A stretch of 64,000 bases of DNA from Sanguibacter suarezii NBRC 16159. Its GTDB lineage: Bacteria; Actinomycetota; Actinomycetes; Actinomycetales; Cellulomonadaceae. The notes beneath the pieces are model-generated. The model saw nothing but the letters and a program-made list of their open reading frames with translations, searched no databases and was not told the DNA's origin. Location of the stretch: the NCBI RefSeq assembly GCF_001552735.1, contig NZ_BCRT01000016.1:62001-126000 (forward strand). The letters run 5' to 3'. Position numbers and translations under genes: made by a program. Below, in pieces: positions 1 to 8,413 of this stretch (its first letter is position 1; each line of letters opens with the position of its first letter).

Positions 1-309
1 GACGTCGCGCCAGCCGAGCTGGTGCACGACGGTGTCGCCGACCGTGACCGCGTCGGAGGCCGAGGCGACGACCCGTCCCACGGCGCCACCGGTCATGGTC
101 TCGCCCAGCACGTAGGGCGGGGTGTAGGACTTGACGTCGTTCATCCGGCCCCGCATGTACGGGTCGACGGAGATGAAGTCGTTGACGACGCGGACCTCTC
201 CGGGCGCGAGGTCGTCGAGCTCGACGCGGACGATCGAGAAGTTGTCGGCGGTGGGCCACCCTGTGGGGCGGCTGGCGAGCTGGACCTGGGTGCTGGTCGC
301 GTCAGTCAT
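1..309 (-). CDS. NADP-dependent MDR oxidoreductase, N-terminal fragment
   Basis: This is the first 103 codons of a gene that runs off the left edge of the window. The translation begins MTDATSTQVQLASRPTGWPT and contains the segment DFISVDPYMRGRMND followed by LGETMTGGAVGRVV. That pattern is typical of the GroES-like N-terminal domain of zinc-independent medium-chain reductases (leukotriene B4 dehydrogenase / curcumin reductase type), which reduce C=C bonds of enones with NADPH. The Rossmann domain is outside the window. The start at 309 is the only good in-frame ATG. The gene is divergent from the TetR gene at 400, and the shared upstream region carries a palindrome, so control by that TetR protein is likely. 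Confidence 0.8.
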   Translation of the reverse strand, partial: MTDATSTQVQLASRPTGWPTADNFSIVRVELDDLAPGEVRVVNDFISVDPYMRGRMNDVKSYTPPYVLGETMTGGAVGRVVASASDAVTVGDTVVHQLGWRDV

Positions 310-322
310 GGGACTCCCTGCG

Positions 323-350
323 ATAGTATTGAACCGTTCAGTTCACTATA
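323..350. promoter_or_regulatory. Putative TetR operator in divergent promoter
   Basis: TGAACCGTTCA (330-340) is a perfect 5-1-5 palindrome. A further GTTCA follows at 341-345, so the half-site TGAAC pairs with either copy. The flanks ATAGT and CTATA add an outer AT-rich near-symmetry in an otherwise GC-rich region. The site lies 14-20 bp upstream of the oxidoreductase start and about 50 bp upstream of the TetR start, where a local autorepressor would act on both genes. The assignment is inferred from symmetry and position. Confidence 0.5.
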
Positions 351-399
351 GGTCGCGTTCTCTCTCTCCGACAACACGACCCCTGATGCAGGAGGCTCC

Positions 400-1050
400 A
401 TGGGACGCCAGCAGACCTTCGACACGACCGCCGTGGTCCAGGCTGCCCGCGACCTCTTCTGGGACCACGGGTACGAGGCGACGTCCTTGTCCGACCTCGA
501 GGAGGCCACCGGCCTCAACCGATCGAGCCTCTACCACGCCTTCGGCAGCAAGCGCGGGCTCTTCGACGCCGCCGCCCAGGACTACCTGGACACCGTCATC
601 CGGCCCCGGCTGGCCGCGCTCGTCGCCGTCGCCGACGTCACACCCGACGCCGCCAGCGCAGCGCAGGCTCCACCGGCGGCCCGGCGGTCCCAGGCGGTCT
701 CGGCACTCATGGAGTACTTCGACTCCCTCGCCCGCGCGGTCGCGGCACTCCCCCCGGGCTCCTCCCGCCAGGGCTGCCTGCTCGTCAACGCCACAGCGGG
801 CCTGGCCGCGCACGACGACGGCGCGCGCGCCGTCGTCGAGGGCTACCGGATCGAGCTGACCCAGGCGCTGCGTGGCGCCCTCGCCGTCGCCGGCCCCACC
901 CGCACCCCCGAGGACCTCGAGGCCGACGCCCGCGTGCTCGCGTCCCTGTCCGTCTCTGCGATGGTGCTCGCCCGGATCAACCAGGGCGAGTCCGTCGCCC
1001 TGCTGACCAGCGCCGTCGCCATGGTCGAGCGGCTCACGGGAGAGCAGTAG
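400..1050 (+). CDS. TetR/AcrR family transcriptional regulator
   Basis: A 216-residue one-component repressor. Residues about 8-55 form the TetR DNA-binding domain, with the helix-turn-helix around 28-50 (TSLSDLEEATGLNRSSLYHAFGSK region) and the usual follow-on KRGLFDAAA. The rest (about 60-216) is an alpha-helical ligand-binding and dimerisation domain, rich in Ala, with one Cys segment (SRQGCLLVN) typical of a large TetR subgroup. A strong ribosome-binding site (GCAGGAGG) precedes the ATG. It is divergent from the MDR reductase gene, and a TGAAC-centred palindrome lies between them. It therefore probably represses that reductase and itself in response to an electrophilic or enone-like compound; the ligand is unknown. 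Its 3' end overlaps the convergent phosphotransferase gene by 17 bp. Confidence 0.9.
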   Translation: MGRQQTFDTTAVVQAARDLFWDHGYEATSLSDLEEATGLNRSSLYHAFGSKRGLFDAAAQDYLDTVIRPRLAALVAVADVTPDAASAAQAPPAARRSQAVSALMEYFDSLARAVAALPPGSSRQGCLLVNATAGLAAHDDGARAVVEGYRIELTQALRGALAVAGPTRTPEDLEADARVLASLSVSAMVLARINQGESVALLTSAVAMVERLTGEQ

Positions 1051-1831
1051 CCCCAGCCACAGACCGTCCGTCTGAATCGCCAGCGGCGTCCACTGCGGCG
1101 CCCAACGCGGCCTGGACGTGCCCGAGCTCCTGCTCGGTGTACCGGCCCGCGAGGTCGGCGAGCATGTAGCGGCAGGCCCAGGCGGTCGCCGCAGGCGGCA
1201 GGTCGTCCAGGGCCGCAGCCTCGCTCCAGCCGTCCACGAAGGCGACCCAGGTCGGGTCGACCCGCAGGGCGATCGCGACGGGATCGAGCAGGAGGATGCT
1301 CGCCGTGCGGGCTCGGTCGTACTCCGGCGGACCGGCGGCCGCGTTCGTCCAGTCCAGCACGGCAGCGACCTCCCCGTCCGCGGCCACGAGCACGTTGAGC
1401 GGGTGCAGATCGAGGTGCAGCAGCCGCGCGCCAGCCCCCTCGGGTCCGAGGACGGGCAGCCCGGCCGGGGCGGGCACCTCCCCCAGGGCGAGCTGCATAC
1501 GCCCACAGGCCGCGCCGCGGCGTCGGGCACTGGCGGTGTCCAGGCCGGTCAGCGTGGCTGCGGTCGGGGCATCGATACGTGGCAGCAGGACGACCGAGCC
1601 CTCGGCGCCGTCATACCGTCCCAGCACTGCGGGGACGGGGACGACGGCAGCACCAGCCGCGGCGGCGAGGGCTTCCAGGTCGAGCACTCCGGGCCAGCCC
1701 ACCCGCAGCACGACGTCGTCGAGGGCGAAGACCTGCCCGGTCATGCCGCCCAGCGGGACGGCCCGCGACGGGTCGAGCCCGAAGTGGGCAGCCCCCTGCT
1801 CCAGCAGCGCGGACGCGCGTGAGGCATCCAT
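1034..1831 (-). CDS. Aminoglycoside phosphotransferase-fold kinase
   Basis: A 265-residue protein of the APH/choline-kinase fold. The catalytic Brenner motif HLDLHPLN is at about 139-146 (Asp141 catalytic, Asn146 metal-binding). The metal-binding Asp of the DFG-equivalent is in VLDWTNAAAGPPEYD at about 160. The N-lobe is short but keeps a plausible nucleotide-binding segment (PLGGMTGQVFALDDVVLRV). Proteins of this kind phosphorylate hydroxyl groups of small molecules. The substrate cannot be told from sequence, and antibiotic resistance should not be assumed. The start ATG is at 1831. The gene follows the MFS pump gene on the same strand with a 51 bp gap, so they may be cotranscribed. Confidence 0.8.
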   Translation of the reverse strand: MDASRASALLEQGAAHFGLDPSRAVPLGGMTGQVFALDDVVLRVGWPGVLDLEALAAAAGAAVVPVPAVLGRYDGAEGSVVLLPRIDAPTAATLTGLDTASARRRGAACGRMQLALGEVPAPAGLPVLGPEGAGARLLHLDLHPLNVLVAADGEVAAVLDWTNAAAGPPEYDRARTASILLLDPVAIALRVDPTWVAFVDGWSEAAALDDLPPAATAWACRYMLADLAGRYTEQELGHVQAALGAAVDAAGDSDGRSVAGATALP

Positions 1832-1882
1832 GATGCGTCCTCTCGGTCATCGTCGGCCGCCGCGTCGCGGCTCGGGAGCAGG

Positions 1883-3118
1883 CTACGCCTCGAGCCACCC
1901 GCCGCGCCGGTAGGCCGGCGTGGCCACTGCGAGGATCGTCACGCCGATCGCGATCGCCGCGATGATCACGGTCGCCATCGCGACAGCGGTTCCGCCGAGC
2001 AGCCCGACGAAGGGGCTGACCACTCCCGCGATCCCGGACTGCATCGCGCCGATGAGCGCTGCGGCAGTCCCGGCCATGTGCCCGTACCGGCCCAGCGCCA
2101 GCACCGTCGCGTTCGCGGGGATCATCCCCTGCATACCCAGCACGAGCCAGAGCGCGGCGACCACACCGACCACCCCGCCGACGCCGGTGAGGATCACCAC
2201 GAGGAGGATGACGGCGAAGATCAGCTGGAGGATCATCGCCACCCGCAGGATGCGGATCGGCGCGACCTTGCGGACGAGGTAGGCGTTGAGCTGGGCAGAC
2301 AGGACCAACGCCACGCCGTTGAGGGCGAAGATCACCGCGAACTGCCCCTCGCTCATCCCGTACTCGGTCTGCAGCACGAAGGGTGAGCCGACGACGTAGC
2401 TCATGATCACGGCCATGCCGAGGCCTGGCAGCACGGCGAGGGCGAGGAAGTGGCGGTCCCGCAGCAGACCGAGGTAGCCGGTGAGGGCGCCCCGCGGCCC
2501 GGCCACCCGGCGCCGGTCCACCGGCAGCGTCTCGGGCATGAACCGCCAGACGATGGCCACGAGCACGAGCCCGATGAGCGCCAGCGCGTAGAACACCGCG
2601 CGCCACTGCCACTGTCCCGCGATCGCCTGCCCGAGGGTCGGCGCGAACAGCGGCGCGACGCCGATCACGAGCATGAGACGCGAGAGCAGCCTCGCCGCCT
2701 CCGAGCCGGTGAAACGGTCACGGATGACCGCGATGGCCACGACCGCGGCGGCGGCGTTGAAGAACCCCTGGACGACGCGCAACGCGATGAGCGTCTCGAT
2801 GGACGGTGCGATCGAGCACAGCAGCGAGGTGATGACGTGCAGGCTGATGCCGATGAGCAAGGGCAGCCGCCGTCCGTACCGGTCCGAGAAGGGCCCGATG
2901 ACCAGCTGACCGACGGCGCCGCCGAGCAGCATGCCAGACATCGTCATCTGCGCTGCCGCGGTGCTGGCGCCCAGGTCGGTGGCGACGGTGGGCAGCGAGG
3001 GCAGGTAGATGTCGGTCGTGATCGCGGGCAGCGCTGCGAGCGCGCCCAGCATGAGCACGTACTTGATGGTGGGGGTGTAGCGGGGGGACGGGTCGGAGCG
3101 CGGAGCGGGGTCGTTCAC
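1883..3118 (-). CDS. MFS drug efflux transporter, Bcr/CflA type
   Basis: A 411-residue membrane protein with about 12 hydrophobic segments. The N-terminal part fits the drug:H+ antiporter-1 Bcr/CflA family: LPAITTDIYLPSLP (motif D1-like), then GQLVIGPFSDRYGRRLPLL (motif A between TM2 and TM3) and RVVQGFFNAAAAVVAIAVIRD (motif B/C region). Such pumps export drugs or dipeptides using the proton gradient. The start is a GTG at 3118. The phosphotransferase gene lies just downstream on the same strand. Substrate unknown. Confidence 0.88.
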   Translation of the reverse strand: MNDPAPRSDPSPRYTPTIKYVLMLGALAALPAITTDIYLPSLPTVATDLGASTAAAQMTMSGMLLGGAVGQLVIGPFSDRYGRRLPLLIGISLHVITSLLCSIAPSIETLIALRVVQGFFNAAAAVVAIAVIRDRFTGSEAARLLSRLMLVIGVAPLFAPTLGQAIAGQWQWRAVFYALALIGLVLVAIVWRFMPETLPVDRRRVAGPRGALTGYLGLLRDRHFLALAVLPGLGMAVIMSYVVGSPFVLQTEYGMSEGQFAVIFALNGVALVLSAQLNAYLVRKVAPIRILRVAMILQLIFAVILLVVILTGVGGVVGVVAALWLVLGMQGMIPANATVLALGRYGHMAGTAAALIGAMQSGIAGVVSPFVGLLGGTAVAMATVIIAAIAIGVTILAVATPAYRRGGWLEA

Positions 3119-3208
3119 TGCACGATCATAACGATTCGATCGCGCAGACCGGGGATGTCGACACCCGCACGGTCACGGCGGTCAGGCCGGTCAGCCCAGT
3201 CAGTCCAA

Positions 3209-3766
3209 TCAGTCCTGGAGGATGAACTCGTAGTGGTTGGGTTCCTCCTGCGCGGCGATCCACGACTCCACGTGGGCGACGACCGTCTCGGGCGCCTGTG
3301 CCCGCACCGTCGTCCCGCTCGCGACAGCCGTGTGCGTCCAGGCCGGACCTGCCTCGTCCGCCTCGTCCCAGTAGACGATGATGACGATCTTCCCGGAGCC
3401 GTCGGTCACCTGGTCCGCCAGCGCCTGCACCCGTTCGGGGACGCCGTCAGTCAGTGCACTCAACCGCGTCATCTCGGACTTCACCTGCTCCACGACCGTC
3501 TCCGACAGGTCGTCGACCCGAGGCACGGACGTCTGGACGGGTATGGCTGCCGGGTCGACGCCGCTGCGCAGCACCGGCGCGGCCTCCTCGACCACCTCGA
3601 TCGGAAGCTCCAGGGTGTCTGCGGCGATGTCGGCCACGGGCTCCACAGCCGCCCCGCGCACGAGGCTGGAGAAGGCATGACCGGAGGTGAGACCGGCGGC
3701 CAGGACCACAGCACCGGCGCTGATGGTCGCGACCAGGATCATCGACCTGTCCCGCGGGCTCTTCAC
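3209..3766 (-). CDS. Membrane-anchored hypothetical protein
   Basis: A 185-residue protein not matched to a family I can name. Residues about 8-28 (MILVATISAGAVVLAAGLTSG region) form one hydrophobic segment after a KSPRDR positive start, so it is a signal anchor or an uncleaved signal peptide, with the rest outside the membrane. The middle (about 45-110) is acidic and helical. The C-terminal 75 residues look like a small alpha/beta domain (GKIVIIVYWDEADEAG, then VVAHVESWIAAQEEPNHYEFILQD). The start is GTG at 3766. It is divergent from the SRAP gene; a perfect GTGA-N6-TCAC palindrome lies 39 bp upstream. Confidence 0.6.
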   Translation of the reverse strand: MKSPRDRSMILVATISAGAVVLAAGLTSGHAFSSLVRGAAVEPVADIAADTLELPIEVVEEAAPVLRSGVDPAAIPVQTSVPRVDDLSETVVEQVKSEMTRLSALTDGVPERVQALADQVTDGSGKIVIIVYWDEADEAGPAWTHTAVASGTTVRAQAPETVVAHVESWIAAQEEPNHYEFILQD

Positions 3767-3804
3767 CTACGCCCTCCGCTCCTTCTGGCAGCTGCCGACC
3801 AGCA

Positions 3805-3820
3805 CGTGATGATCATCACG
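3805..3820. promoter_or_regulatory. Putative Crp/GlxR-type binding site
   Basis: CGTGATGATCATCACG is a perfect 16-bp palindrome containing GTGA-N6-TCAC, the core of cAMP-receptor-protein family sites (TGTGA-N6-TCACA; GlxR and Crp in actinobacteria). It sits in the 216-bp divergent region between the membrane-anchored protein gene (minus) and the SRAP gene (plus). Function is inferred from pattern only. Confidence 0.5.
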
Positions 3821-3982
3821 CTGACATCTTTGTCATCGGCACGTTCTCGCTCAACATGATGATTGCTGCGCGACTGTCTCATCGTAGGTCGAACGAGGCG
3901 TCGTCGCGGCCTTCGAGGGGGTGATATCGCACGTCATCGCCCTGTGACCCACGGTGACCCACCGCAGCCTACGATTGCCGGT

Positions 3983-4708
3983 ATGTGCGGCCGATTTGCC
4001 ATGAACGACGCGGTCAACGCGATGATCACCGACTTCGTGCTCGCCACGGGCCGGGATCCGGACGAGTGGATCTCCAGCTGGGCCCCGTCCTACAACATCC
4101 GCCCGACGGACCCGGTGCCGATCCTGCTGGAGAGCCTCCAGGACAAGGCCGATCCCGAGGGGCCCACGACCCGCCGGGCCGCGCTCGCGCAGTGGTGGCT
4201 CACGCCATCCTCGGCCACGACCCTGCGCAGCTCCGCGCCCATGTTCAACGCCCGCAGCGAGACGGTGACCGAGCGGCCCTCCTTCCGCGGACCGGTCGAG
4301 CGACAGCGCGCGATCATCCCGGCGGCCGGTTACTTCGAGACGATGACGGTCGAGGGTGCCAAGGTCCCTCAGTTCATCCAGCGGCCCGGGGACCTGCTCT
4401 ACCTCGCGGGGCTGTACTCCTGGTGGGCGGACCCTGCCGTCCCGCCGGGCGACCCGGCACGCTGGCACCTGACGACGACGATCCTCACCCGCGAGGCGGT
4501 CGGCGACGTGGCGCGGGTCCACGACCGCACGCCCGTCACCCTCCCGCACGAGCTCATCGGCACGTGGATCGACCCGCACGTCGTCGGCGACGCGGCCTTC
4601 GTCCAGGACATGGTCGACGCGGCCACGGACGTCGCCGAGGGCCTCGTCTTCCACCAGGTGGCCTCGCCGATCCGCGGGGACTCCCCCGAGACGATCGCGC
4701 CGGTCTGA
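3983..4708 (+). CDS. SOS response-associated peptidase (SRAP/YedK/HMCES family)
   Basis: A 241-residue protein beginning MCGRFAMND. After Met removal, Cys2 becomes the N-terminal nucleophile that forms a thiazolidine link to abasic sites in single-stranded DNA. Other family residues are visible: YNIRPTD (Asn of the active site), MFNARSETV, SFRGP, the PAAGYFE segment (catalytic Glu) and VHDRTPVTLP (active-site His). The start at 3983 was chosen because Cys must be residue 2; longer in-frame extensions would bury it. Length matches the family. The protein shields abasic sites during replication. The gene ends 4 bp from the convergent cyclase gene. Confidence 0.93.
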   Translation: MCGRFAMNDAVNAMITDFVLATGRDPDEWISSWAPSYNIRPTDPVPILLESLQDKADPEGPTTRRAALAQWWLTPSSATTLRSSAPMFNARSETVTERPSFRGPVERQRAIIPAAGYFETMTVEGAKVPQFIQRPGDLLYLAGLYSWWADPAVPPGDPARWHLTTTILTREAVGDVARVHDRTPVTLPHELIGTWIDPHVVGDAAFVQDMVDAATDVAEGLVFHQVASPIRGDSPETIAPV

Positions 4709-4712
4709 GCCC

Positions 4713-5780
4713 TCAGCCCTCCGGCGTGAACGCCCGCTGCAGCCGCACGGGAGCGATCACCCCGAGGCCGCGGACCTCCCGCTCGGGCTTGCCGGTCAGC
4801 GCGAACTTCGCGTTCCCGGCGAGCAGCTTCGCGGTGGCCTGGTCGAGCAGGACCGTGCCGGGGTCCGCCTCGGCCGTCAACCGCGCGGCGAGGTTGACCG
4901 AGGGACCGAACACGTCACCGAACCGCGAGAGCACCCTGCCCCACACCAGGCTCACCCGGACCGGGGGCACGTCGACGAGCTGGCCGTCACGACCGGCCAT
5001 GGCCAGGCCGAGGGCCACCTCCGCACCGGTCTCGACGTCGTCGGCGATGAACAGGACCGCGTCGCCGATGGTCTTGACGACCCGGCCGCCGGCCGCCGTG
5101 ATGACGTCACGCGCCCCGGCCTCGAAGTCGGAGACGAAGTCCGAGAGCTCTGAGGACATGAGGCTCGCGGTGCGCGTGGTGAAGGAGACGATGTCCGCGA
5201 AGCCCACCGCGCGCGGCAGCGGCAGCTCCCCCTCACCCTGCTCGTCGGCTGCCCGGGCCCCGGAGAACTCCACGGCCCAGCGCCCGGCCAGTGCGGCGAT
5301 CTGCCGTCGCCAGGCGTGCACCATCTGCGCCTCGAGCACCGGCGCCAGGCTCGGCAGCCGGTCGAGGAAGAGCAGCCGGGCGGAGGTGTCGTCCAGGTGG
5401 TGACGCTGCGCCATGTGCTCGACGAGCGCTTCGGCCTGCCACAGGGCCAGGCGCTCGGTGGTGTGACCCACAGACCGCACGAGCGAGGTCAGGGACCGGT
5501 TGGAGAGCTCCTCGGTGCCGGCCACCTCGGCGATGTCGCGCAGGGCCTGGGCGTCGTCGGCGGTGAAGCTGCGCTCGTCCGGTCCCACGACCGGCAGCCC
5601 CAGAGCCCGCCAGTAGGAGCGCAAGAACTCGTGGCTCAGATTCGTCTGGGCCGCCAGCTCGTCGAGGGTGAGCGAGCGCTCCCCGCCGAGCAGGGCCTCG
5701 TCGAGCTCTCGACCTCGGTCGGCGTCGAGGGCTGAGCTCGGCTGATGGGGCGGCGGACCGGGGGTGGGCTCGTGAGACAC
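4713..5780 (-). CDS. Class III adenylate/guanylate cyclase with N-terminal regulatory domain
   Basis: A 355-residue soluble protein. Residues about 175-345 are a class III cyclase homology domain: VGFADIVSFTTRTAS (first metal-binding Asp), GGRVVKTIGDAVLFIADD (second metal Asp) and VFGPSVNLAARL (transition-state Asn/Arg). Residues about 30-160 form a helical regulatory module starting with a MerR/excisionase-like segment (SLTLDELAAQTNLSHEFLRSYW...). This arrangement resembles mycobacterial Rv1264-like autoinhibited cyclases. It probably makes cAMP. It follows birA by 4 bp on the same strand. A GTGA-N6-TCAC palindrome lies about 20-34 bp upstream of its ATG, within the birA 3' end, hinting at feedback by a cAMP-binding Crp. 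Confidence 0.88.
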   Translation of the reverse strand: MSHEPTPGPPPHQPSSALDADRGRELDEALLGGERSLTLDELAAQTNLSHEFLRSYWRALGLPVVGPDERSFTADDAQALRDIAEVAGTEELSNRSLTSLVRSVGHTTERLALWQAEALVEHMAQRHHLDDTSARLLFLDRLPSLAPVLEAQMVHAWRRQIAALAGRWAVEFSGARAADEQGEGELPLPRAVGFADIVSFTTRTASLMSSELSDFVSDFEAGARDVITAAGGRVVKTIGDAVLFIADDVETGAEVALGLAMAGRDGQLVDVPPVRVSLVWGRVLSRFGDVFGPSVNLAARLTAEADPGTVLLDQATAKLLAGNAKFALTGKPEREVRGLGVIAPVRLQRAFTPEG

Positions 5781-5784
5781 GACG

Positions 5785-6651
5785 TCAGTTTAGGCGAAGG
5801 TGATACACATCACCGCTACGCACCGTGGTGGTCCGCCCCGCGGCGTCGACCACCACCAGGCCGCCGTCCTCGGCGAAGCCGGTCGCCCGTCCGGTGAGCA
5901 CCTCGCCGCCGGTGAGCTCGGCCCGCACCTGGGAGCCGATCGTGGCCGAGACGGCCATGATGTCCTCCACCAGACCGGCCGCCACCACGTCCCCGCCGGC
6001 CGCCGTCCACCGCTTCTGGACCGCGACGAACGCCTCCGCGAGGGCGGTGAGGATGACTGCACGGTCCGTCGTCGCCCCTCCGGCGAGGGCGATCGACACG
6101 GCGCTGGGCACCGGCAGCTCCTCACGCGCCTGGGAGACGTTGAGCCCGATCCCCACGATGACACCGCCGTCGGGCAGCAGCTCGGTGAGGATGCCCGCGA
6201 CCTTGCGCAGCGATCCCCACCCCTCGATGGCCGGCTCGTCGGTGGGGACCAGGACGTCGTTGGGCCACTTGACCCGGGCGTCCAGCCCGAGGGTCGAGCG
6301 CAGCGCGGTGACCGTGGCCAGCCCGGCCAGCAGCGGCAGCCAGCTCAGCGCCTCCTGCGGCACCTGGGGACGCACGAGCAGGGAGCACGTCAGCGCCGCC
6401 CGGTCCGGGGTCTGCCATTCGCGACCGGACCGGCCTCGCCCGGCGACCTGGTGCTCGGCGACCAGCAGCGCCGGCGCCGGCCACGCCTGCGGGTCGCTGG
6501 CCACCGCGGCGGCCAGCTCGGAGTTCGTGGACTCCGACTCGTCCACCACGCGCAGCGTGGCGAGCGGGCCGTGCGGGACCAGCAGCAGCTCAGACAGGAG
6601 CGTGCGGTCCAGTGACGGGCGGTCGAGCGGCGCGGGGTCCTGAGTGTGCAT
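5785..6651 (-). CDS. birA: Biotin--[acyl-CoA carboxylase] ligase BirA
   Basis: A 288-residue biotin protein ligase. It activates biotin with ATP and attaches it to the BCCP lysine of acyl-CoA carboxylase. The catalytic domain shows the biotinyl-AMP loop QVAGRGRSGREWQTP (about 70-84), the KWPNDVLV motif (about 125-132) and KVAGILTE with GIGLNVSQ. The C-terminal SH3-like domain is present (LTGRATGFAEDGGLVVVDAAGR). There is no N-terminal HTH domain, so it is the monofunctional class and not a repressor. It is divergent from the carboxylase beta gene at 6815, a functional pairing, since its substrate is encoded at 12915. Confidence 0.95.
   Translation of the reverse strand: MHTQDPAPLDRPSLDRTLLSELLLVPHGPLATLRVVDESESTNSELAAAVASDPQAWPAPALLVAEHQVAGRGRSGREWQTPDRAALTCSLLVRPQVPQEALSWLPLLAGLATVTALRSTLGLDARVKWPNDVLVPTDEPAIEGWGSLRKVAGILTELLPDGGVIVGIGLNVSQAREELPVPSAVSIALAGGATTDRAVILTALAEAFVAVQKRWTAAGGDVVAAGLVEDIMAVSATIGSQVRAELTGGEVLTGRATGFAEDGGLVVVDAAGRTTTVRSGDVYHLRLN
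5799..5814. promoter_or_regulatory. Putative Crp/GlxR-type site upstream of the cyclase gene
   Basis: GGTGATACACATCACC has perfect 6-bp arms (GGTGAT/ATCACC) and contains GTGA-N6-TCAC at 5800-5813. It overlaps the last codons of birA and lies about 20-34 bp upstream of the cyclase ATG at 5780. This would suit autoregulation of cAMP synthesis. It also encodes part of the BirA C terminus, so chance cannot be excluded. Confidence 0.45.
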
Positions 6652-6728
6652 GTCCCCATCATGCCCTGGGTCGCCTCGCCGCGACCTGCTCCAGCGCTCG
6701 CCGTCCAGCCGTCACCGGCTGCGGCTCG

Positions 6729-6749
6729 TGTTGTAGGAATCCCCCAACA
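6729..6749. promoter_or_regulatory. Putative acyl-CoA carboxylase operator, copy 1
   Basis: A 21-bp imperfect palindrome with arms TGTTG and CAACA and inner GGA/TCC; 8 of 10 base pairs match around 6739. Its core TTGTAGGAATCCCCCAA (6731-6747) recurs almost exactly in the reverse orientation upstream of the carboxylase alpha gene (12806-12822). It lies in the birA/accD divergent region, 66 bp before the accD start. Confidence 0.55.
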
Positions 6750-6814
6750 GCGCGGCGCGAACCACTCGGCGGGCCCCACATGATTCATGCGTCCTCAGCA
6801 ACTAGGCTCGGGGC

Positions 6815-8413
6815 GTGACTGACGCAACCTCCCACCCGGCCGCTGGCACCGCAGCCAAGCTCGCAGACCTCGCGCTGCGCTACACCGAGGCGGTGACGAC
6901 CCCCGAGGTCGCCGCCGTCGAGAAGCAGCACGCGCGCAAGAAGAAGACGGCCCGCGAGCGCATCGACGCGCTGCTCGACCCGGGCAGCTTCGTCGAGATG
7001 GACGCCTTCGCCAAGCACCGCTCGGTGAACTTCGGGCTCGAGAAGAAGCGGCTCGCCGGCGACGGCGTCGTCGTCGGGCACGGCACCGTCGATGGGCGCC
7101 AGGTGTGCATCTACTCCCAGGACTTCACGGTCTTCGGTGGCAGCCTCGGCGAGGTCCACGGGCAGAAGATCACCAAGGTCATGGACCTCGCGCTGCGCAC
7201 CGGGGTGCCGCTCATCGGCATCTCTGACGGTGGCGGCGCGCGCATCCAGGAGGGTGTGGCGGGCCTGACCCAGTTCGCGGAGATCTTCCGGCGCAACGTC
7301 GCCGCCTCGGGCGTCATCCCCCAGATCTCCCTCATCCTCGGCCCGTCCGCGGGTGGCGCGGTGTACTCCCCCGCGCTGACCGACTTCATCGTCATGGCCG
7401 ACGGCACCTCGAACATGTTCATCACCGGCCCGGACGTCATCCGCGCGGTGACCGGCGAGGACGTCGGCTTCGAGGAGCTCGGTGGGGCGCTCACCCACAA
7501 CGAGCGCTCCGGCGTGGCCCACTACATGGGGGCTGACGAGGACGACGCGATCGACTACGTCCGCAACCTCCTGGACTACCTGCCCCAGAACAACCTCTCG
7601 GACGCGCCGACCTTCGCCGCCGAGACGGCCGAGCTCGAGCTCACCGACACCGACCTCGAGCTCGACACCCTGGTGCCGGACTCCGACTCCCAGCCCTACG
7701 ACATGCGCACGGTCATCGAGCACATCGTCGACGAGGGCGTGTTCCTGGAGGTCCAGCCGCTCTACGCGCGCAACATCCTCATCGGCTTCGCTCACATCGA
7801 GGGCCACTCCGTGGGCATCGTGGCCAACCAGCCGATGTCCATGGCCGGCACGCTGGACATCAACGCCGCCGAGAAGGCCGCACGCTTCGTGCGGACCTGC
7901 GACGCCTTCAACATCCCCGTGGTCACCCTCGTCGACGTGCCGGGCTTCCTGCCCGGCACCGACCAGGAGTGGAACGGCATCATCCGCCGCGGCGCCAAGC
8001 TCATCTACGCCTACGCCGAGGCCACCGTCCCGCTCGTCACCCTCATCACGCGCAAGGCGTACGGTGGTGCGTACATCGTCATGGGCTCCAAGCAGCTCGG
8101 CGCAGACGTCAACCTCGCCTGGCCGACGGCGCAGATCGCCGTGATGGGTGCCGGTGGCGCGGTGAACATCCTCCAGCGTGGTGCGCTCAAGGCAGCCGCC
8201 GACGCCGGGCAGGACGTCGAGGCCAAGCGCAAGCGGCTCACCGACGCCTACGAGGACGCGATCGTCAACCCGTGGGACGCAGCCGAACGTGGCTACGTCG
8301 ACGCGGTCATCGCCCCTCACGACACACGGATCCAGATCATCCGCGCACTGCGTGCCCTGCGCACCAAGCGCGCGTCCCTTCCTCCGAAGAAGCACGGGAA
8401 CATCCCACTATGA
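6815..8413 (+). CDS. accD: Acyl-CoA carboxylase beta (carboxyltransferase) subunit
   Basis: A 532-residue carboxyltransferase of the propionyl-/acetyl-CoA carboxylase type. It transfers carboxybiotin's CO2 to acyl-CoA. The N-terminal half carries the acyl-CoA site ([52 protein letters not shown]). The C-terminal half has the biotin-side features ([51 protein letters not shown]). The start is GTG at 6815. It overlaps the next gene by 4 bp (ATGA). The epsilon subunit gene follows one gene later, and the biotinylated alpha subunit is at 12915. Substrate preference (acetyl, propionyl or longer) cannot be fixed from sequence here. Confidence 0.96.
   Translation: MTDATSHPAAGTAAKLADLALRYTEAVTTPEVAAVEKQHARKKKTARERIDALLDPGSFVEMDAFAKHRSVNFGLEKKRLAGDGVVVGHGTVDGRQVCIYSQDFTVFGGSLGEVHGQKITKVMDLALRTGVPLIGISDGGGARIQEGVAGLTQFAEIFRRNVAASGVIPQISLILGPSAGGAVYSPALTDFIVMADGTSNMFITGPDVIRAVTGEDVGFEELGGALTHNERSGVAHYMGADEDDAIDYVRNLLDYLPQNNLSDAPTFAAETAELELTDTDLELDTLVPDSDSQPYDMRTVIEHIVDEGVFLEVQPLYARNILIGFAHIEGHSVGIVANQPMSMAGTLDINAAEKAARFVRTCDAFNIPVVTLVDVPGFLPGTDQEWNGIIRRGAKLIYAYAEATVPLVTLITRKAYGGAYIVMGSKQLGADVNLAWPTAQIAVMGAGGAVNILQRGALKAAADAGQDVEAKRKRLTDAYEDAIVNPWDAAERGYVDAVIAPHDTRIQIIRALRALRTKRASLPPKKHGNIPL

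Noticed and set aside
1034-3118. Phosphotransferase plus MFS pump as an antibiotic resistance island
   Set aside because: Base composition and codon use match the neighbours, there are no mobile-element traces, and both families have many housekeeping members.
6785-8395. A 536-codon open frame opposite accD
   Set aside because: Same shadow effect; the accD reading has all carboxyltransferase motifs.
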